The notes below the pieces were generated by a model that worked only from the letters and a program-made list of their open reading frames with translations, was not told the origin of the DNA and searched no databases. A stretch of 64,000 bases of DNA from DATFVJ01 sp963712955 (GTDB taxonomy: Bacteria; Actinomycetota; Actinomycetes; Streptosporangiales; Streptosporangiaceae), in NCBI GenBank assembly GCA_963712955.1, contig CAVQKF010000008.1:178459-242458 (forward strand), given 5' to 3'. The translations under genes were made by a program, and so were the position numbers. Every line of letters starts with the position of its first letter. Positions within the stretch are counted from its first letter, which is position 1. This document shows positions 8,583 to 17,363 of the stretch, piece after piece.

Positions 8583-9740
8583 ATGGGACAACTGGCGGTG
8601 GATGAAGACCGGTTCGTCGGGATGCTGGCGGAGGTGCGGCCGCATCTGAATGAGCTGCAGTGGCGGCTGCTGCTGGGCGCGCATGCGCGGTCGCTGGGCC
8701 GTGGCGGGATCAAGCGGATGGCGGAGCTGACCGGGGTGCATCCGGACACCGTCGGCCGGGGTGCGCGGGAGCTGGAGCAGGGCATTGAGCCCGACGGGCG
8801 TGTGCGCCGGGCGGGGGCGGGCAGGCCCCGGGCCGAGGCGCTTGATCCGTCGGTGGGGCCTGGCGCTGAAGGCGCTGGTGGATCCGGAGACCCGGGGTGA
8901 TCCGGAGTCGCCGTTGCGGTGGACGACCATGTCGGGGCAGAACCTTTCGGATGCACTGACGCGGGCCGGGCACGTGATCTCGCCCGACACCGTGCAGCGG
9001 CTGCTCAAGGAGGACGGCTACAGCCTGCAGGGCAACGCCAAGACGGTGGAAGGAAAACAGCATCCTGACCGGGACGGGCAATTCCGGCACATCAACGCGC
9101 TGGTGACCGCCTTCCAGGCGGCCGGGGACCCGGTCATCTCAGTGGGCACCAAGAAAAAAGAACTGGTCGGCAACTACAAGAACGGCGGGAAGGAGCAGCG
9201 GCCCAAGGGCACGCCGGAGCCGGTGGAAGTGCATGACTTCAAAGGTGAGCTGGGCCGGGCCGTCCCTTACGGGGTCTATGACATGACGGCCAACACCGGC
9301 TGGGTGAACGTCGGCACCGACGCCGACACCGGCCAGTTCGCGGTCGAGTCGATCCGCCGCTGGTGGCAGAAGATCGGCAAGGCCGCCTACCCGGGTGCCC
9401 GGCGGCTGCTCATCACCGCCGACTCCGGCGGCTCCAACGGCAGCCGGCTGCGGCTGTGGAAAGCCGGGCTGGCCAGGCTCGCCACCGAGCTCGGCCTTGA
9501 GATCAGCGTGTCCCACCTGCCACCCGGAACCTCCAAGTGGAACCGGATCGAGCACCGGCTCTTCGCCCAGATCTCCATGAACTGGCGCGGTAGGCCGCTG
9601 ACCAGCCACGAGGTCATCATCGAGACGATCTCCGCGACCACCACCACGACCGGCCTGAAAGTCCGGGCCGAACTGGACACCGGCACCTACGAGAACGGCA
9701 TCAAGATCTCCGACAAGCAGATGAAGGAACCCGGGCAGCG
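8583..9740 (+). pseudogene. ISAzo13-family transposase, frameshifted and active-site mutant
   Basis: Starts MGQLAVDEDRFVGMLAEVRP and reads to ELEQGIEPDGR. A one-base expansion of a GGGG run at 8855-8858 then shifts the frame, and the rest continues as LALKALVDPETRGDPESPL, ALTRAGHVISPDTVQRLL, GVYDMTANTGWVNVGTD, LITADSGGSNGSRLRLW and HLPPGTSKWNRIEHRLF. The first catalytic aspartate of this family lies in an ISVDTKKKE motif; here it reads ISVGTKKKE, so the residue is lost. Frameshift and mutation together make this copy dead. It interrupts the gene on the other strand at 9741-10359. Confidence 0.8.
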
Positions 9741-10359
9741 CTCGATCCGCGTACGACCGGGATTCATCGGGGCTGGGTTGCACACCACCGGGCAGGGCGT
9801 GGGCGAACACGAGCGCTGCGGTGGCCTGGAGTTCGCTGCGGAGCAGATCGCCGGGGCCGGTCGCCTCGAAGCCGAGGGTCCACCAGTGCTGGCCACGGGT
9901 GTGCACCTCGGTGAGTTCCACCTCGCACCGCGGCTGCGGACCCAGCCCCACGCCGCGGGCCACGACCGGCCCGCTGGCCGATGAGAACCGGCTGATGCGC
10001 CGCGTCTTGGCTACCGGCCCCCAGCCGGGGGAGTCGGCGCTGCCGGGGCGGAGCGGGCCGAAGGGAAAGGACCACTTCTGCCAGAACTCCATCCGCCCGC
10101 GGGCGCGGCCCGCCACCTCCAGAATTCCCGGGCTGCCGCGGTAGGCCTTCACCTCCAGCGTCCCGCCCCCGCGGACCTTCACCGACAGCCCGGGCAACTG
10201 CGGATCCAGCAGGTAGGTGTCCTCACGTGACTCCATCCCGGCCGGGAAGCGCGCGAACCATCCGGCCACCACGGGCTCCAGCTCGCCCAGGAAGATCCAG
10301 CGCACCTCCAGGCTGCGGACTCCTTCGGTGACCCGGCTTCCAGGCGGTTCAGCCGTCAT
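9741..10359 (-). pseudogene. hypothetical protein truncated by ISAzo13 insertion
   Basis: ATG at 10359 with AAGGAG nine bases upstream. The N-terminal 190 or so residues look like a real gene: RSLEVRWIFLGELEPVV, ESREDTYLLDPQLPGLSVKV, RGGGTLEVKAYRGSPGILEV, RMEFWQKWSFPF. The repeated basic/acidic strand pattern recalls small CYTH-like or metabolic sensor proteins, but I do not recognise the family. The frame then passes into sequence antisense to the ISAzo13 transposase, so the native C-terminus is gone. Confidence 0.6.
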
Positions 10360-10891
10360 CGTCACATACTCCTTGACACTGGCTGGCTGGCCCTGGGCGC
10401 TGCCGCCGCATGCCTGCCCTGCGCCAGGCCAGCCGGGTGCTGCGCGGGCCCTACGGCCTGGCCCGGACAGAGCGTGGCCAGGAAAGCACAGGTCAGGCGC
10501 ACCGTCAGTGCTCTGGCCAGCAGGCAGGCAGCCCTCGCCAGGACGACAGCCAGGAATTCCTTGCATCGGCGGTTCCAGCCCATGGTCGATGGTGCAGACG
10601 GTGGGTAGCGTGGTCCGCCCGTTAGGGCACCCGAGTCCTCGCTGAGCCGCAGGTGACAGCTGCCTGACCAGCGGGCAACCCGCGGCCTTTTGTTCCTTCC
10701 GAGCCCCCGTGTCCTGCGGGGCCGGGCCGAAGGGCCCTAGATACGGGCGCGGGCCGTGGCCGGACGTGGAACGGAAACAACAAGACGATCCGGGGAGCCC
10801 GTGATGACGACCAGCGCAGTGCGATGCCGTCGCCGCTGCGATCACCGCTGCGATCGGGGTGACAACGAGGAACTCGAACGCTGCGCCGCGG
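10360..10891. other. no convincing gene
   Basis: About 530 bases upstream of the truncated hypothetical gene. Frames here have no motif. The part next to 10360 carries the AAGGAG site of that gene and presumably its promoter. Nothing else seen. Confidence 0.45.
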
Positions 10892-11143
10892 TCAGCTAGC
10901 CGGCCGTTCGGTCTCATCTGGCCCCTCGCCCGCCGGTTCGATGGAGATGAGCTCAAGGCCCAGCTCCTGGGTCCGCTGGATGAGCCCGTGCAGATGCGCC
11001 TGGTCAATCACGCTGCCGGTCAGCACCGTCGTGCCCGCGACCCGGTCCATCTGCATCCCTTCGAACAGGAAACCGAACGGTTCGCCCAGCTCGCCGCCAA
11101 GAACTAGCCGGTATCGTCTGCCTCGTGTCCGGTCGCTGTCCAT
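10892..11143 (-). CDS. small hypothetical protein under shared promoter module
   Basis: An 83-residue protein beginning MDSDRTRGRRYRLVLGGEL and containing GFLFEGMQMDRVAGTTVLTG and HLHGLIQRTQELGLELISIE. It resembles small actinobacterial proteins of about 90 residues with no assigned function. A GTG at 11158 would add five residues, but the ATG at 11143 lies in sequence (GTGATGGACAGC) repeated at other copies of the promoter module, so I prefer it. Upstream lies the palindromic module shared with DUF1269 and DUF2252 genes, which suggests a stress-regulated product. Confidence 0.7.
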   Translation of the reverse strand: MDSDRTRGRRYRLVLGGELGEPFGFLFEGMQMDRVAGTTVLTGSVIDQAHLHGLIQRTQELGLELISIEPAGEGPDETERPAS

Positions 11144-11209
11144 CACGTGCACGCTCACACTCAGGCAGGTGAACTGTCACCACCTGCCGGCTGTTTCCAC
11201 CTAGGTGAA
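11144..11209 (-). promoter_or_regulatory. shared promoter module, copy 1
   Basis: Read towards the minus-strand gene, this holds CTTCACCTAGGTGGAAAC, then an inverted repeat CAGGTG...CACCTG (CAGGTGGTGACAGTTCACCT), then GCCTGAGTGTGAGCGTG. The same elements in the same order and spacing occur at 15926-16004, 19736-19814 and 26041-26100. Conservation over some 60 bases ahead of unrelated genes points to an operator plus promoter. Confidence 0.65.
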
Positions 11210-11335
11210 GCGCGCAGAAAGCCAGGAGATCCCCGGCTCAGGCGCCTCGCCGCACCAGCAACAGCCCCGCTTCTGCCGTGTCACCGCCCGTGCGAGCACC
11301 CCACTGGCGCGTATGGCGGGTAGCGAATCGTCTGG

Positions 11336-13567
11336 CTAGAGGAGTCTGAGCTCGCGGGCGCGTCGGAGGGCGTCGGCCCGCGAAGAGACACCGAGCTTGC
11401 GGTAGATCGACCTGACGTGGCTATGGACCGTGTTGTGGGCCACATACAGGTCACGGCCGATATCCCGCTCGGACAGATTGCCGTGCAGCAGTCTGAGCAC
11501 CCGGAGTTCCCGCGGCGTCAGCTCTTGACCTCCGGATCGGACCCGGCGGATCTGCGGTGGCCGGTCGAGGGCAGCCAGCCTCTCGGCCATGATCCCCGGA
11601 TCAGGGCAGGATCCGAGGACGGATCTCGCCTCGGCTATCGCATCCACGGCACGCTTGTGCTCGCCCAGGGCCCGAAGCACCGGCGCCTGGCTGAGCAGCG
11701 CATTCGCCAGTTGGATGGGCTGGCCAAAGGTCCGTGAGAGGGCGACGCCGCGTTCGGTCAGCGGCAGTGCCTCCTCGGGCCTGCCGCGCGCCGCGAGTGA
11801 TACTCCCAGCGCCAGCGGAGCCGCGCCGATGAGCTTCCCGGTGCCGTGCTCCCGCACGAATTCGGCTGCCGTCTCGGCCAGCGCCCGCTGCTCCTCAAGA
11901 CGGCCCCGCTCGCCGGCGATCCACGATCGGTAGGCCAGCGACGCCTCGCCAGCCAGCCACTGCGCGCTCACGGGCGCCAGCGCCGCCGATTCCGCGAACC
12001 ACCGGTCGGCCTCGTCAGGCTCACCCCGGAAGTACAGGCCCACACCGACCACCCAGCAAGCCAATGGCCGCCACGGCGACCCGGGGCCCTCAAGCTCGGC
12101 CGCCCGGCGGCCATTTTCCAGCTGGGCGCCGATATCTCCCCACGGGAAGCAGGCCCGCAGCATCGTCAGGCTCGCCTCAGCCGAGCTGAAGCCGTCCGGC
12201 AGCGGCCCCGCGCCCAGATCACCCAGCCGTTCGACCGCCGCGATGGCCCGCGCCGCCTCCTCCCGCCGGGCGGACAGCGAGAGCACCCACGCCTGAACCA
12301 GGAGCAGATGGACGTCGCCGCTCAGTATCTCGTCGGGGAGCCGCCGGATCCAGGCCAGGAGGGTGTCGTACCTGCTCGTGTTGGCGTAGCTGATCCAGGG
12401 GCCTTGGATCAGCTCGGCGGCCTCGGCGTAAGCCTCGGCTGCTATTGCGTGCTGGATCGCCTCGTCGGTCGTCCCGTGATCACGATGCCAGGCGTGCGCG
12501 CGGCGGTGCAGCGCCGGGGCCAGGCCCGGGTCGCGCCGCTCGAGCTCCACCCGGAGCAGCTGGGCGAAGAGGTGGTGGAAGCGGTACCAACCGCCCTCGT
12601 CGTCCAGCGGGACGAGGAACAGGTTGGTCCGCGACAGCTCGTCGAGCATCGCGGCCGAGTCCTGCTGCTCCAGCACGGCATCGCAGAGGGGGCCGGACAG
12701 CCGTTCGAGAACCGAAATGCGGAGCATCTGCGCCTGCACCGGCGGGTCATGCGCCTGGAGCACTTCGGTCACCAGGAAATCGACCACGTGGCGGTTCGAG
12801 CCGCCAAATCTGCGCACGAAAGCGTGGCGGTCGGCAGCGTGCTGCAGCGAGAGCGCCGCGAGATAAAGCCCGGCCGGCCATCCCTCCGTCTTCCCGACCA
12901 GACCTTCGACATCCTCGGGCGTGAGGCCGAGCCCGAGGCGGCCGTTCAGGAAGGCGTCCGCCTCCTCGGAGGTGAACCGCAGATCGTCGGCGCGAAGCTC
13001 GAGCAGCTCACCGCGGGCGCGCAGCGCAGCCAGCGGCAGGACTGGCTCGGTCCTGGTTGAGAGCACGAGCTGGAAAGCGGGCGGCGCATGATCGATGAAC
13101 CAGGCGATGCTCTCGCGGGCCACGCCGCCGGAAAGCCGGTGGAAGTCGTCCAGGATCAGGGCGACCTCACCCAGATCGTCCAACTCGTTCACTAGCTGCG
13201 GCAGCACCATGTGAACGATAGATGCCGCCCCGACCATCTGCGGCGACGTCGGCAGGCTGACCGCCGGGCAGGCCCTGCGGAGCGCCTCGATCACATAGGA
13301 CCAGAGCACCACCGGGTCGTTGTCGCCCTCGTCCAGCGTCAGCCACGCGACAGGCTTCCGCGCCGCCTCAGCCTCCTGCCACTCCGCCAATAGGGTGGTC
13401 TTTCCGTAACCCGCCGGGCATGCCACCAGGCTGAGCCGCAGACCCGACCCGGCCCGAAGCGGCTCCAGAAGCCGCTCACGCGCAACGACCTGATCGCGCA
13501 CCGTCGGCGGGCGCAGTTTCGTCGCCATCAGGACCCGCCCCGAGCCGTCAGCCACACCGGCCCCCAT
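11336..13567 (-). CDS. LuxR-family regulator with MalT-like ATPase domain (LAL type)
   Basis: About 743 residues from ATG 13567 (GAGGG just upstream; an in-frame GTG precedes it by one codon). It opens with LMATKLRPPTVRDQVVARER as MalT-type proteins do. The Walker A motif is ACPAGYGKTTLL and the Walker B-like motif is VALILDDFHRL. A long helical TPR-like middle follows (repeated A..A/L pairs, about residues 330-650). The C-terminal LuxR HTH reads ELTPRELRVLRLLHGNLSE and DIGRDLYVAHNTVHSHVRSI. Such proteins are ATP- and ligand-dependent transcription activators. The ligand is unknown. It is transcribed away from the stress block on the right and is intact. A second copy of only the first 40 codons of such a gene lies at 27168-27290. 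Confidence 0.9.
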   Translation of the reverse strand: MGAGVADGSGRVLMATKLRPPTVRDQVVARERLLEPLRAGSGLRLSLVACPAGYGKTTLLAEWQEAEAARKPVAWLTLDEGDNDPVVLWSYVIEALRRACPAVSLPTSPQMVGAASIVHMVLPQLVNELDDLGEVALILDDFHRLSGGVARESIAWFIDHAPPAFQLVLSTRTEPVLPLAALRARGELLELRADDLRFTSEEADAFLNGRLGLGLTPEDVEGLVGKTEGWPAGLYLAALSLQHAADRHAFVRRFGGSNRHVVDFLVTEVLQAHDPPVQAQMLRISVLERLSGPLCDAVLEQQDSAAMLDELSRTNLFLVPLDDEGGWYRFHHLFAQLLRVELERRDPGLAPALHRRAHAWHRDHGTTDEAIQHAIAAEAYAEAAELIQGPWISYANTSRYDTLLAWIRRLPDEILSGDVHLLLVQAWVLSLSARREEAARAIAAVERLGDLGAGPLPDGFSSAEASLTMLRACFPWGDIGAQLENGRRAAELEGPGSPWRPLACWVVGVGLYFRGEPDEADRWFAESAALAPVSAQWLAGEASLAYRSWIAGERGRLEEQRALAETAAEFVREHGTGKLIGAAPLALGVSLAARGRPEEALPLTERGVALSRTFGQPIQLANALLSQAPVLRALGEHKRAVDAIAEARSVLGSCPDPGIMAERLAALDRPPQIRRVRSGGQELTPRELRVLRLLHGNLSERDIGRDLYVAHNTVHSHVRSIYRKLGVSSRADALRRARELRLL

Positions 13568-14031
13568 CACACCCTCGGCCAGGAACTCCTGCTGCCTGGG
13601 TCTGGGACAACATCGACTATACGTTGCTGTTGCATCGCAATTTTGCTGGCCGCGAAGCATGTGTTCAACAGGCCAAAGGTCCTTTGACCGGGTGCCTGCT
13701 ATCCGTGATGTCTGCAGATGCCCAGGAGGCCTTCCCCTTCCTGCCGACTCTCGTACGGAATACCCGCTCGCGAGCGGCCGTTGCCCGAGCAGCGGACACC
13801 CGTCGTGCCTGCGGGTCTGTCATGCCAAGCCCTCGCCGGACCCCTGCTCAGTGGCACGGCGGCGCGTCCCCACTTCTTGCAGACCTCCTCCCCCTTGGCG
13901 ACGGCCTTCTTCCGCATCTTCGGGGCACCCGGGTGTTCCAGCAGCTGCCGGCGCACCGGTCGCCGACCTGGCAGGCCAGCATGCCGCCGACCTCGTTGCC
14001 TAAGGCCGCCACGATGACTCGTGTTTCCGGG
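13568..14031. other. no convincing gene
   Basis: About 460 bases between the LuxR gene and the IS701 transposase. Several overlapping frames on both strands have no motifs. The first 60 bases should hold the LuxR promoter. Confidence 0.45.
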
Positions 14032-15480
14032 TTATGCGGCGGGGATGTCGCAGGTCCAGGCGTAGTCCTCGATTTGATCGTGTGGGCTGTGGCCTGGTCG
14101 GATGGCGGAAAATCGGGCCTTGAGGAACTCGCGCCGGAGCTTCGCCAGCATGTCGGCGGCGGAGGGTTCGTGCTTGGTGCGGTACCACGGGCAGAGCAGG
14201 CGGCGGCGGCCGATGTCGGCGGGGTCGTAGCCGGATCGGACGTACCAGCAGATCAGCAGTGACTGGACGAGGAACCCGAACGGGACGGTGCGCTCGACAG
14301 CGGCCTCCAGCCGGTTGCATGCGTCTCCGACGCCCAGAATCTGCTTTCCTGTGGCGTTGGACGGCTCGATGGGCCACCGCCAGGAGTACCGTTCGACGAC
14401 GGTGGCGGCGGTGGCGGCTACGTCGAGGGTGAACAAGGCGAGGTCATAGGGCTTGCTGGAACCGGGTTCCCGGACGAGCACGGCCTGGCCGGGGGCGTCT
14501 TTGAAACTGCCGTGCCATAGCGCCCCGGTCACCGCGGCCTGCACTGTGCGGGCCTGGCCGTAGATGTTCACGGTAACGGTCTGCCAGTGGGCGCCGCCGG
14601 CGATCTGGGCTGGGGTGCCGAGCCGGGTGCCTTTCTTACGCGGCCGGCCGCGCTTGCCGGTCCTGGCGGGTGCGGGGCCGAAGAGCACCGCGTTGGCCGG
14701 CAGCCGGGTGGTCCACGTGCTGTTCTCGCAGATCAATGGCGTGCCGTGGAACGCGGCGTCGCCTGCCCCGTGGATGATCCGGCCGGGGAACGCGCCGGTC
14801 AGCGTGGTGAGCATCTGGGCGGCCAGGTCCACCTGCGAGGCGGTGCCCTTGCCGCGCCAGAGCCGGAACAGCACCGGCAGCGCCACCGGTGACGAGCACA
14901 CCGGCAGCCGGACCACGATCGCGGCGATCACCCACGTGTTCCCGAACGCGATCTTCTTCCCGCCCTGGGCGGACCCGTCGTAAGCCCACCGGGCCTGCGC
15001 CACCTTGCGGCCCCAGCGTTTGAAGAACGTCCCGTCGATGGCCACGGTGACCGGCTCGCCTCCGGGCAGCAGGTACCTGACGATCAGGCGGGCCACCGCC
15101 ACCCCGAGGTCGTCCGCATCCCACACTGCGCAGGAGAAGAACCAGCACGCCCGCCGGAACTGCCCGGCGATCCCGGCCGCCGCGGCGACGGCTACCACGG
15201 TGCGGCGGCTGGCCAGGATCATCCCGCACGCCAGCGCCACGAACAGCGCATGGGTGGAACGCCGCTTGAACACCGGCGCCAGCTCATCCAGCAGGGCCCG
15301 CCAGGTCACGGGCACCGGCAGGCCCGGGCCGGGAACCCGGGCGGGTCCCTCCGCCCGGTCACCGGCACTGGCGGGCGGGCCATCATCGGGCCTTTCACCA
15401 GCGGGACAGCCGTCCTCCCGCGCCCGGGTACCGCCAGCGCCGGACGGGAAGCAGCACGAGATGGCAGACTGGCCAGCCAA
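14032..15480 (-). CDS. IS701-like DDE transposase
   Basis: A 482-residue frame, apparently full length. Its core has VTWRALLDELAPVFKRRSTH near residue 58, VTVAIDGTFFKRWGRKVAQ (first Asp), RIIHGAGDAAFHG (second Asp region), ATVVERYSWRWPIEPSNAT (Glu region) and a C-terminal FGFLVQSLLICWYV. The layout matches IS701/DDE_5-type transposases. The first 55 residues are Gly/Pro-rich and the true start may be later, near the VTWRALL segment. Upstream, AAGGAAGCC (15479-15488 region) and GGCTTCCTT (about 15530) form an inverted repeat that may mark the element end. The insertion has cut a DedA gene (15671-15898). Confidence 0.8.
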   Translation of the reverse strand: MAGQSAISCCFPSGAGGTRAREDGCPAGERPDDGPPASAGDRAEGPARVPGPGLPVPVTWRALLDELAPVFKRRSTHALFVALACGMILASRRTVVAVAAAAGIAGQFRRACWFFSCAVWDADDLGVAVARLIVRYLLPGGEPVTVAIDGTFFKRWGRKVAQARWAYDGSAQGGKKIAFGNTWVIAAIVVRLPVCSSPVALPVLFRLWRGKGTASQVDLAAQMLTTLTGAFPGRIIHGAGDAAFHGTPLICENSTWTTRLPANAVLFGPAPARTGKRGRPRKKGTRLGTPAQIAGGAHWQTVTVNIYGQARTVQAAVTGALWHGSFKDAPGQAVLVREPGSSKPYDLALFTLDVAATAATVVERYSWRWPIEPSNATGKQILGVGDACNRLEAAVERTVPFGFLVQSLLICWYVRSGYDPADIGRRRLLCPWYRTKHEPSAADMLAKLRREFLKARFSAIRPGHSPHDQIEDYAWTCDIPAA

Positions 15481-15670
15481 GGAAGCCTCACAGCGTCAGA
15501 TGATCAAGACCAGTCACCTGTCCTATGGGGCTTCCTTGCTGCTGTCCCGCCGGCACGCCCTCCGGCTACCGGATCGTGATCAAATATCGCCATCCGCGAC
15601 GATCGGCTACGCAGAGCCATCCGCCGGGCGTCCGCAGGCCTGCCACGCCGCGGCCTGCCCACCCAGGCGA

Positions 15671-15898
15671 TCAAGGACGCCTTTCGCCCACTTGCCGGGA
15701 CGAAACTCGGAAACACGAGACGATGAGCACGGCCGCGATATTCAGCTGACCCTGGAGGGCGAGGACGGCGGCAGCGCCGATCGCGACCGTCCCGGTGAAT
15801 GGGATACCCATGTACCCGGCCGCGGTGGCGGCGAAGGCGGCCAGGTAGGCCCAGGTGCCGATGCCACCGCTCGAACTGGCGGCGGCGATTGCATGCAT
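15671..15898 (-). pseudogene. DedA-family membrane protein, N-terminal fragment
   Basis: From ATG 15898 the frame encodes GIGTWAYLAAFAATAAGYMG, IPFTGTVAIGAAAVLALQ and GQLNIAAVLIV. This is the first membrane region of DedA/VTT-domain proteins (lipid carrier recycling and membrane homeostasis). Homology then stops and the frame ends after an unrelated Arg-rich tail at the IS701 side. Its promoter would be the shared module at 15926-16004 acting leftwards, divergent to the DUF1269 gene. Confidence 0.65.
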
Positions 15899-15925
15899 AA
15901 CGCGCCTTAAAGCTGTGGAGTGCCA

Positions 15926-16004
15926 GTTTCCACCTAGGTGAAACCGGCCCGCAGGTGATGCCGGGTCGCCTGCCTGAGTCTTAGCGTGCGCGGTGATGGA
16001 CAGC
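15926..16004 (+). promoter_or_regulatory. shared promoter module, copy 2 (divergent)
   Basis: Begins GTTTCCACCTAGGTGAAAC, a palindrome with one extra base and a perfect CACCTAGGTG core. It continues with GCAGGTGATGCCGGGTCGCC and TGCCTGAGTCTTAGCGTG, then GTGATGGACAGC. Over 79 bases it differs from copy 3 (19736-19814) at only two positions. It lies between the divergent DedA fragment and the DUF1269 pseudogene and could serve both. Confidence 0.7.
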
Positions 16005-16059
16005 GACCGGGCGCAAGGCGCCAGCTGTGCCGGGTTGGCGAGCAAGGACAGGGGAGGAC

Positions 16060-16570
16060 ATGGCGAAGCCCGATGCGGTATTCATCTACATCGGCACCTA
16101 ACCCCAGCGAGGCCGCGGCGCGCGCCGACTACGGCATCGTCAAGGACCTCCATGCCGCCGGTACGGTCGGCACCTACGACGCCGCCGTGGTCACCAAGGA
16201 CGCCGCGGGCAAGGTGCACGTCAGCAAGGATGAGATGGCCACCCGGCACGGCGCGTGGGTCGGCGCCGCCGTTGGCGCCGTCGTCTGCATCTTGTTCCCG
16301 CCCGCGATCATCGCCACCGCCGCCGTCGGCGCAGCGGTGAGCGGGTCGGCGGCTACTTGTGGCGTGGCATGTCCCGCGCCGATGTCAAGGAGTTCGGGGA
16401 CATCATCGACGAGGGGCAGGCCGCGCTGGTCATCGTCGGGGAGAGCACGCTGGAGCAGGCCGTGGACAAGGCCGGGCTGAAGGCCGGCAAGCACGTCGCC
16501 AAGGAACCTCGACGTGAGCGCGAAGGACATCGACACGGCCGTCCAGGAAGCCGCCACCGAAGTCAGCTGA
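16060..16570 (+). pseudogene. DUF1269 protein, three frameshifts
   Basis: Good start (GGGGAGGAC before ATG 16060) and clear similarity to the intact DUF1269 protein at 25446-25952: YGIVKDLHAAGTVGTYDAAV, VTKDAAGKVHVSKDEMATRH, GAWVGAAVGAVVCILFPPAI, GYLWRGMSRADVKEFGDII, ALVIVGESTLEQAVDKAG. Three single-base changes break it. There is an extra A near 16099 (turning TAC into TAA), a missing G in a GGG run near 16342, and an extra C near 16506. With all three corrected, the frame runs to the TGA at 16570. DUF1269 proteins are small proteins with a hydrophobic glycine-rich middle; their function is unknown and often stress-linked. Confidence 0.75.
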
Positions 16571-16640
16571 CTCGCCGATCCCCAGCCCGGGCATGGCCAT
16601 CTCGCCCCGCAAGCCCAACCGCCGCCACCTTGGAGGACAC

Positions 16641-17066
16641 ATGACAGTCACCTATCGGCCGGGCACGCGCGGATGGCTGCTGCTTGCGGCCGCCGTGCTG
16701 GTCCTGTCCGGGCTGGCCGCCGGATGCAGCAGCAGCAAGCCGGCCTACTGCACCTCCGCCAGCCAGCTCAAGACCTCCGTCCACAACCTGGGCGATGTCA
16801 ACGTCGCCAAGAACGGCCTGGGCTCCCTGCAGACCGCGCTGAGCAAAGTCCAGACCAGCGCAACAACGTTCGCCGCCGACGCGAAGTCGGCGTACCCGTC
16901 GCAGACCACGGCGCTGAAGAACTCGCTGTCCAGCCTGGACACCGCGATCAAGTCCGCGAAGGGCCAGCCACCGCTGACCGCGGCCGCGGCGGTCGTGCCA
17001 GCGGTCACCCAAGTGAAGACCTCGGCAAGCAACCTGCAAAATGCGGTCAAAGGCAAATGCCAGTGA
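16641..17066 (+). CDS. secreted lipoprotein, helical
   Basis: A 141-residue protein; ATG 16641 follows TTGGAGGAC. Signal peptide WLLLAAAVLVLSGLAAGCSS has a lipobox LAAGC, so the mature protein should be lipid-anchored outside the membrane. The rest is predicted helical and rich in Ala/Ser/Lys with repeated TALS, NSLSSLDTAI and KTSASNLQNAV segments, ending in KGKCQ (a second Cys). A related lipoprotein, frameshifted, is at 31008-31531. It lies between DUF1269 and FUSC genes. No enzymatic motif is visible. Confidence 0.8.
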   Translation: MTVTYRPGTRGWLLLAAAVLVLSGLAAGCSSSKPAYCTSASQLKTSVHNLGDVNVAKNGLGSLQTALSKVQTSATTFAADAKSAYPSQTTALKNSLSSLDTAIKSAKGQPPLTAAAAVVPAVTQVKTSASNLQNAVKGKCQ

Positions 17067-17197
17067 CCAGTACCCGGCGGGATGAACCACGGAGATCGCC
17101 ATGGCCGCGGCCGCGCTCTGCCAGGCATCAACCTGGCCTTGGGCGGACCCGCCCGCGGCGGGTCCGGGGCAGGCGAGATCAGGAAGGAGCGCCTCAG

Positions 17198-17353
17198 ATG
17201 GCGAAATGGAACTTCGTGGCGATGGGCCAGGTGACGCCTGACCGGCTGGACCAAGGAGCTCGCTCGGCCGGTCGCCCATTCGATCGCCCGCAGGACCGGA
17301 CGGCCACAAGCGCAGATCCTGTCGCTTCGCCGGTCCCAGGCCAAGGGTGTTGA
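17198..17353 (+). CDS. possible short protein, uncertain
   Basis: A 51-codon frame starting MAKWNFVAMGQVTPDRLDQG with a good GGAAGGAG site upstream. The second half is Arg/Pro-rich and looks non-native. It may be the remnant of a longer gene ahead of the FUSC gene. Confidence 0.3.
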   Translation: MAKWNFVAMGQVTPDRLDQGARSAGRPFDRPQDRTATSADPVASPVPGQGC

Positions 17354-17363
17354 GGGGTGAGTC

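Noticed and set aside
9139..11007. 622-residue minus-strand frame read as one protein
   Set aside because: Only the segment at about 9741-10359 looks native; the rest is antisense to ISAzo13 or noncoding upstream DNA.
11846..13060. 404-residue plus-strand frame opposite the LuxR regulator
   Set aside because: Antisense shadow of a protein with clear Walker and HTH motifs.
13699..13956. Minus-strand frame between the LuxR and IS701 genes
   Set aside because: Arg/Gly-rich with no recognisable domain; overlapping frames on the other strand are equally open.
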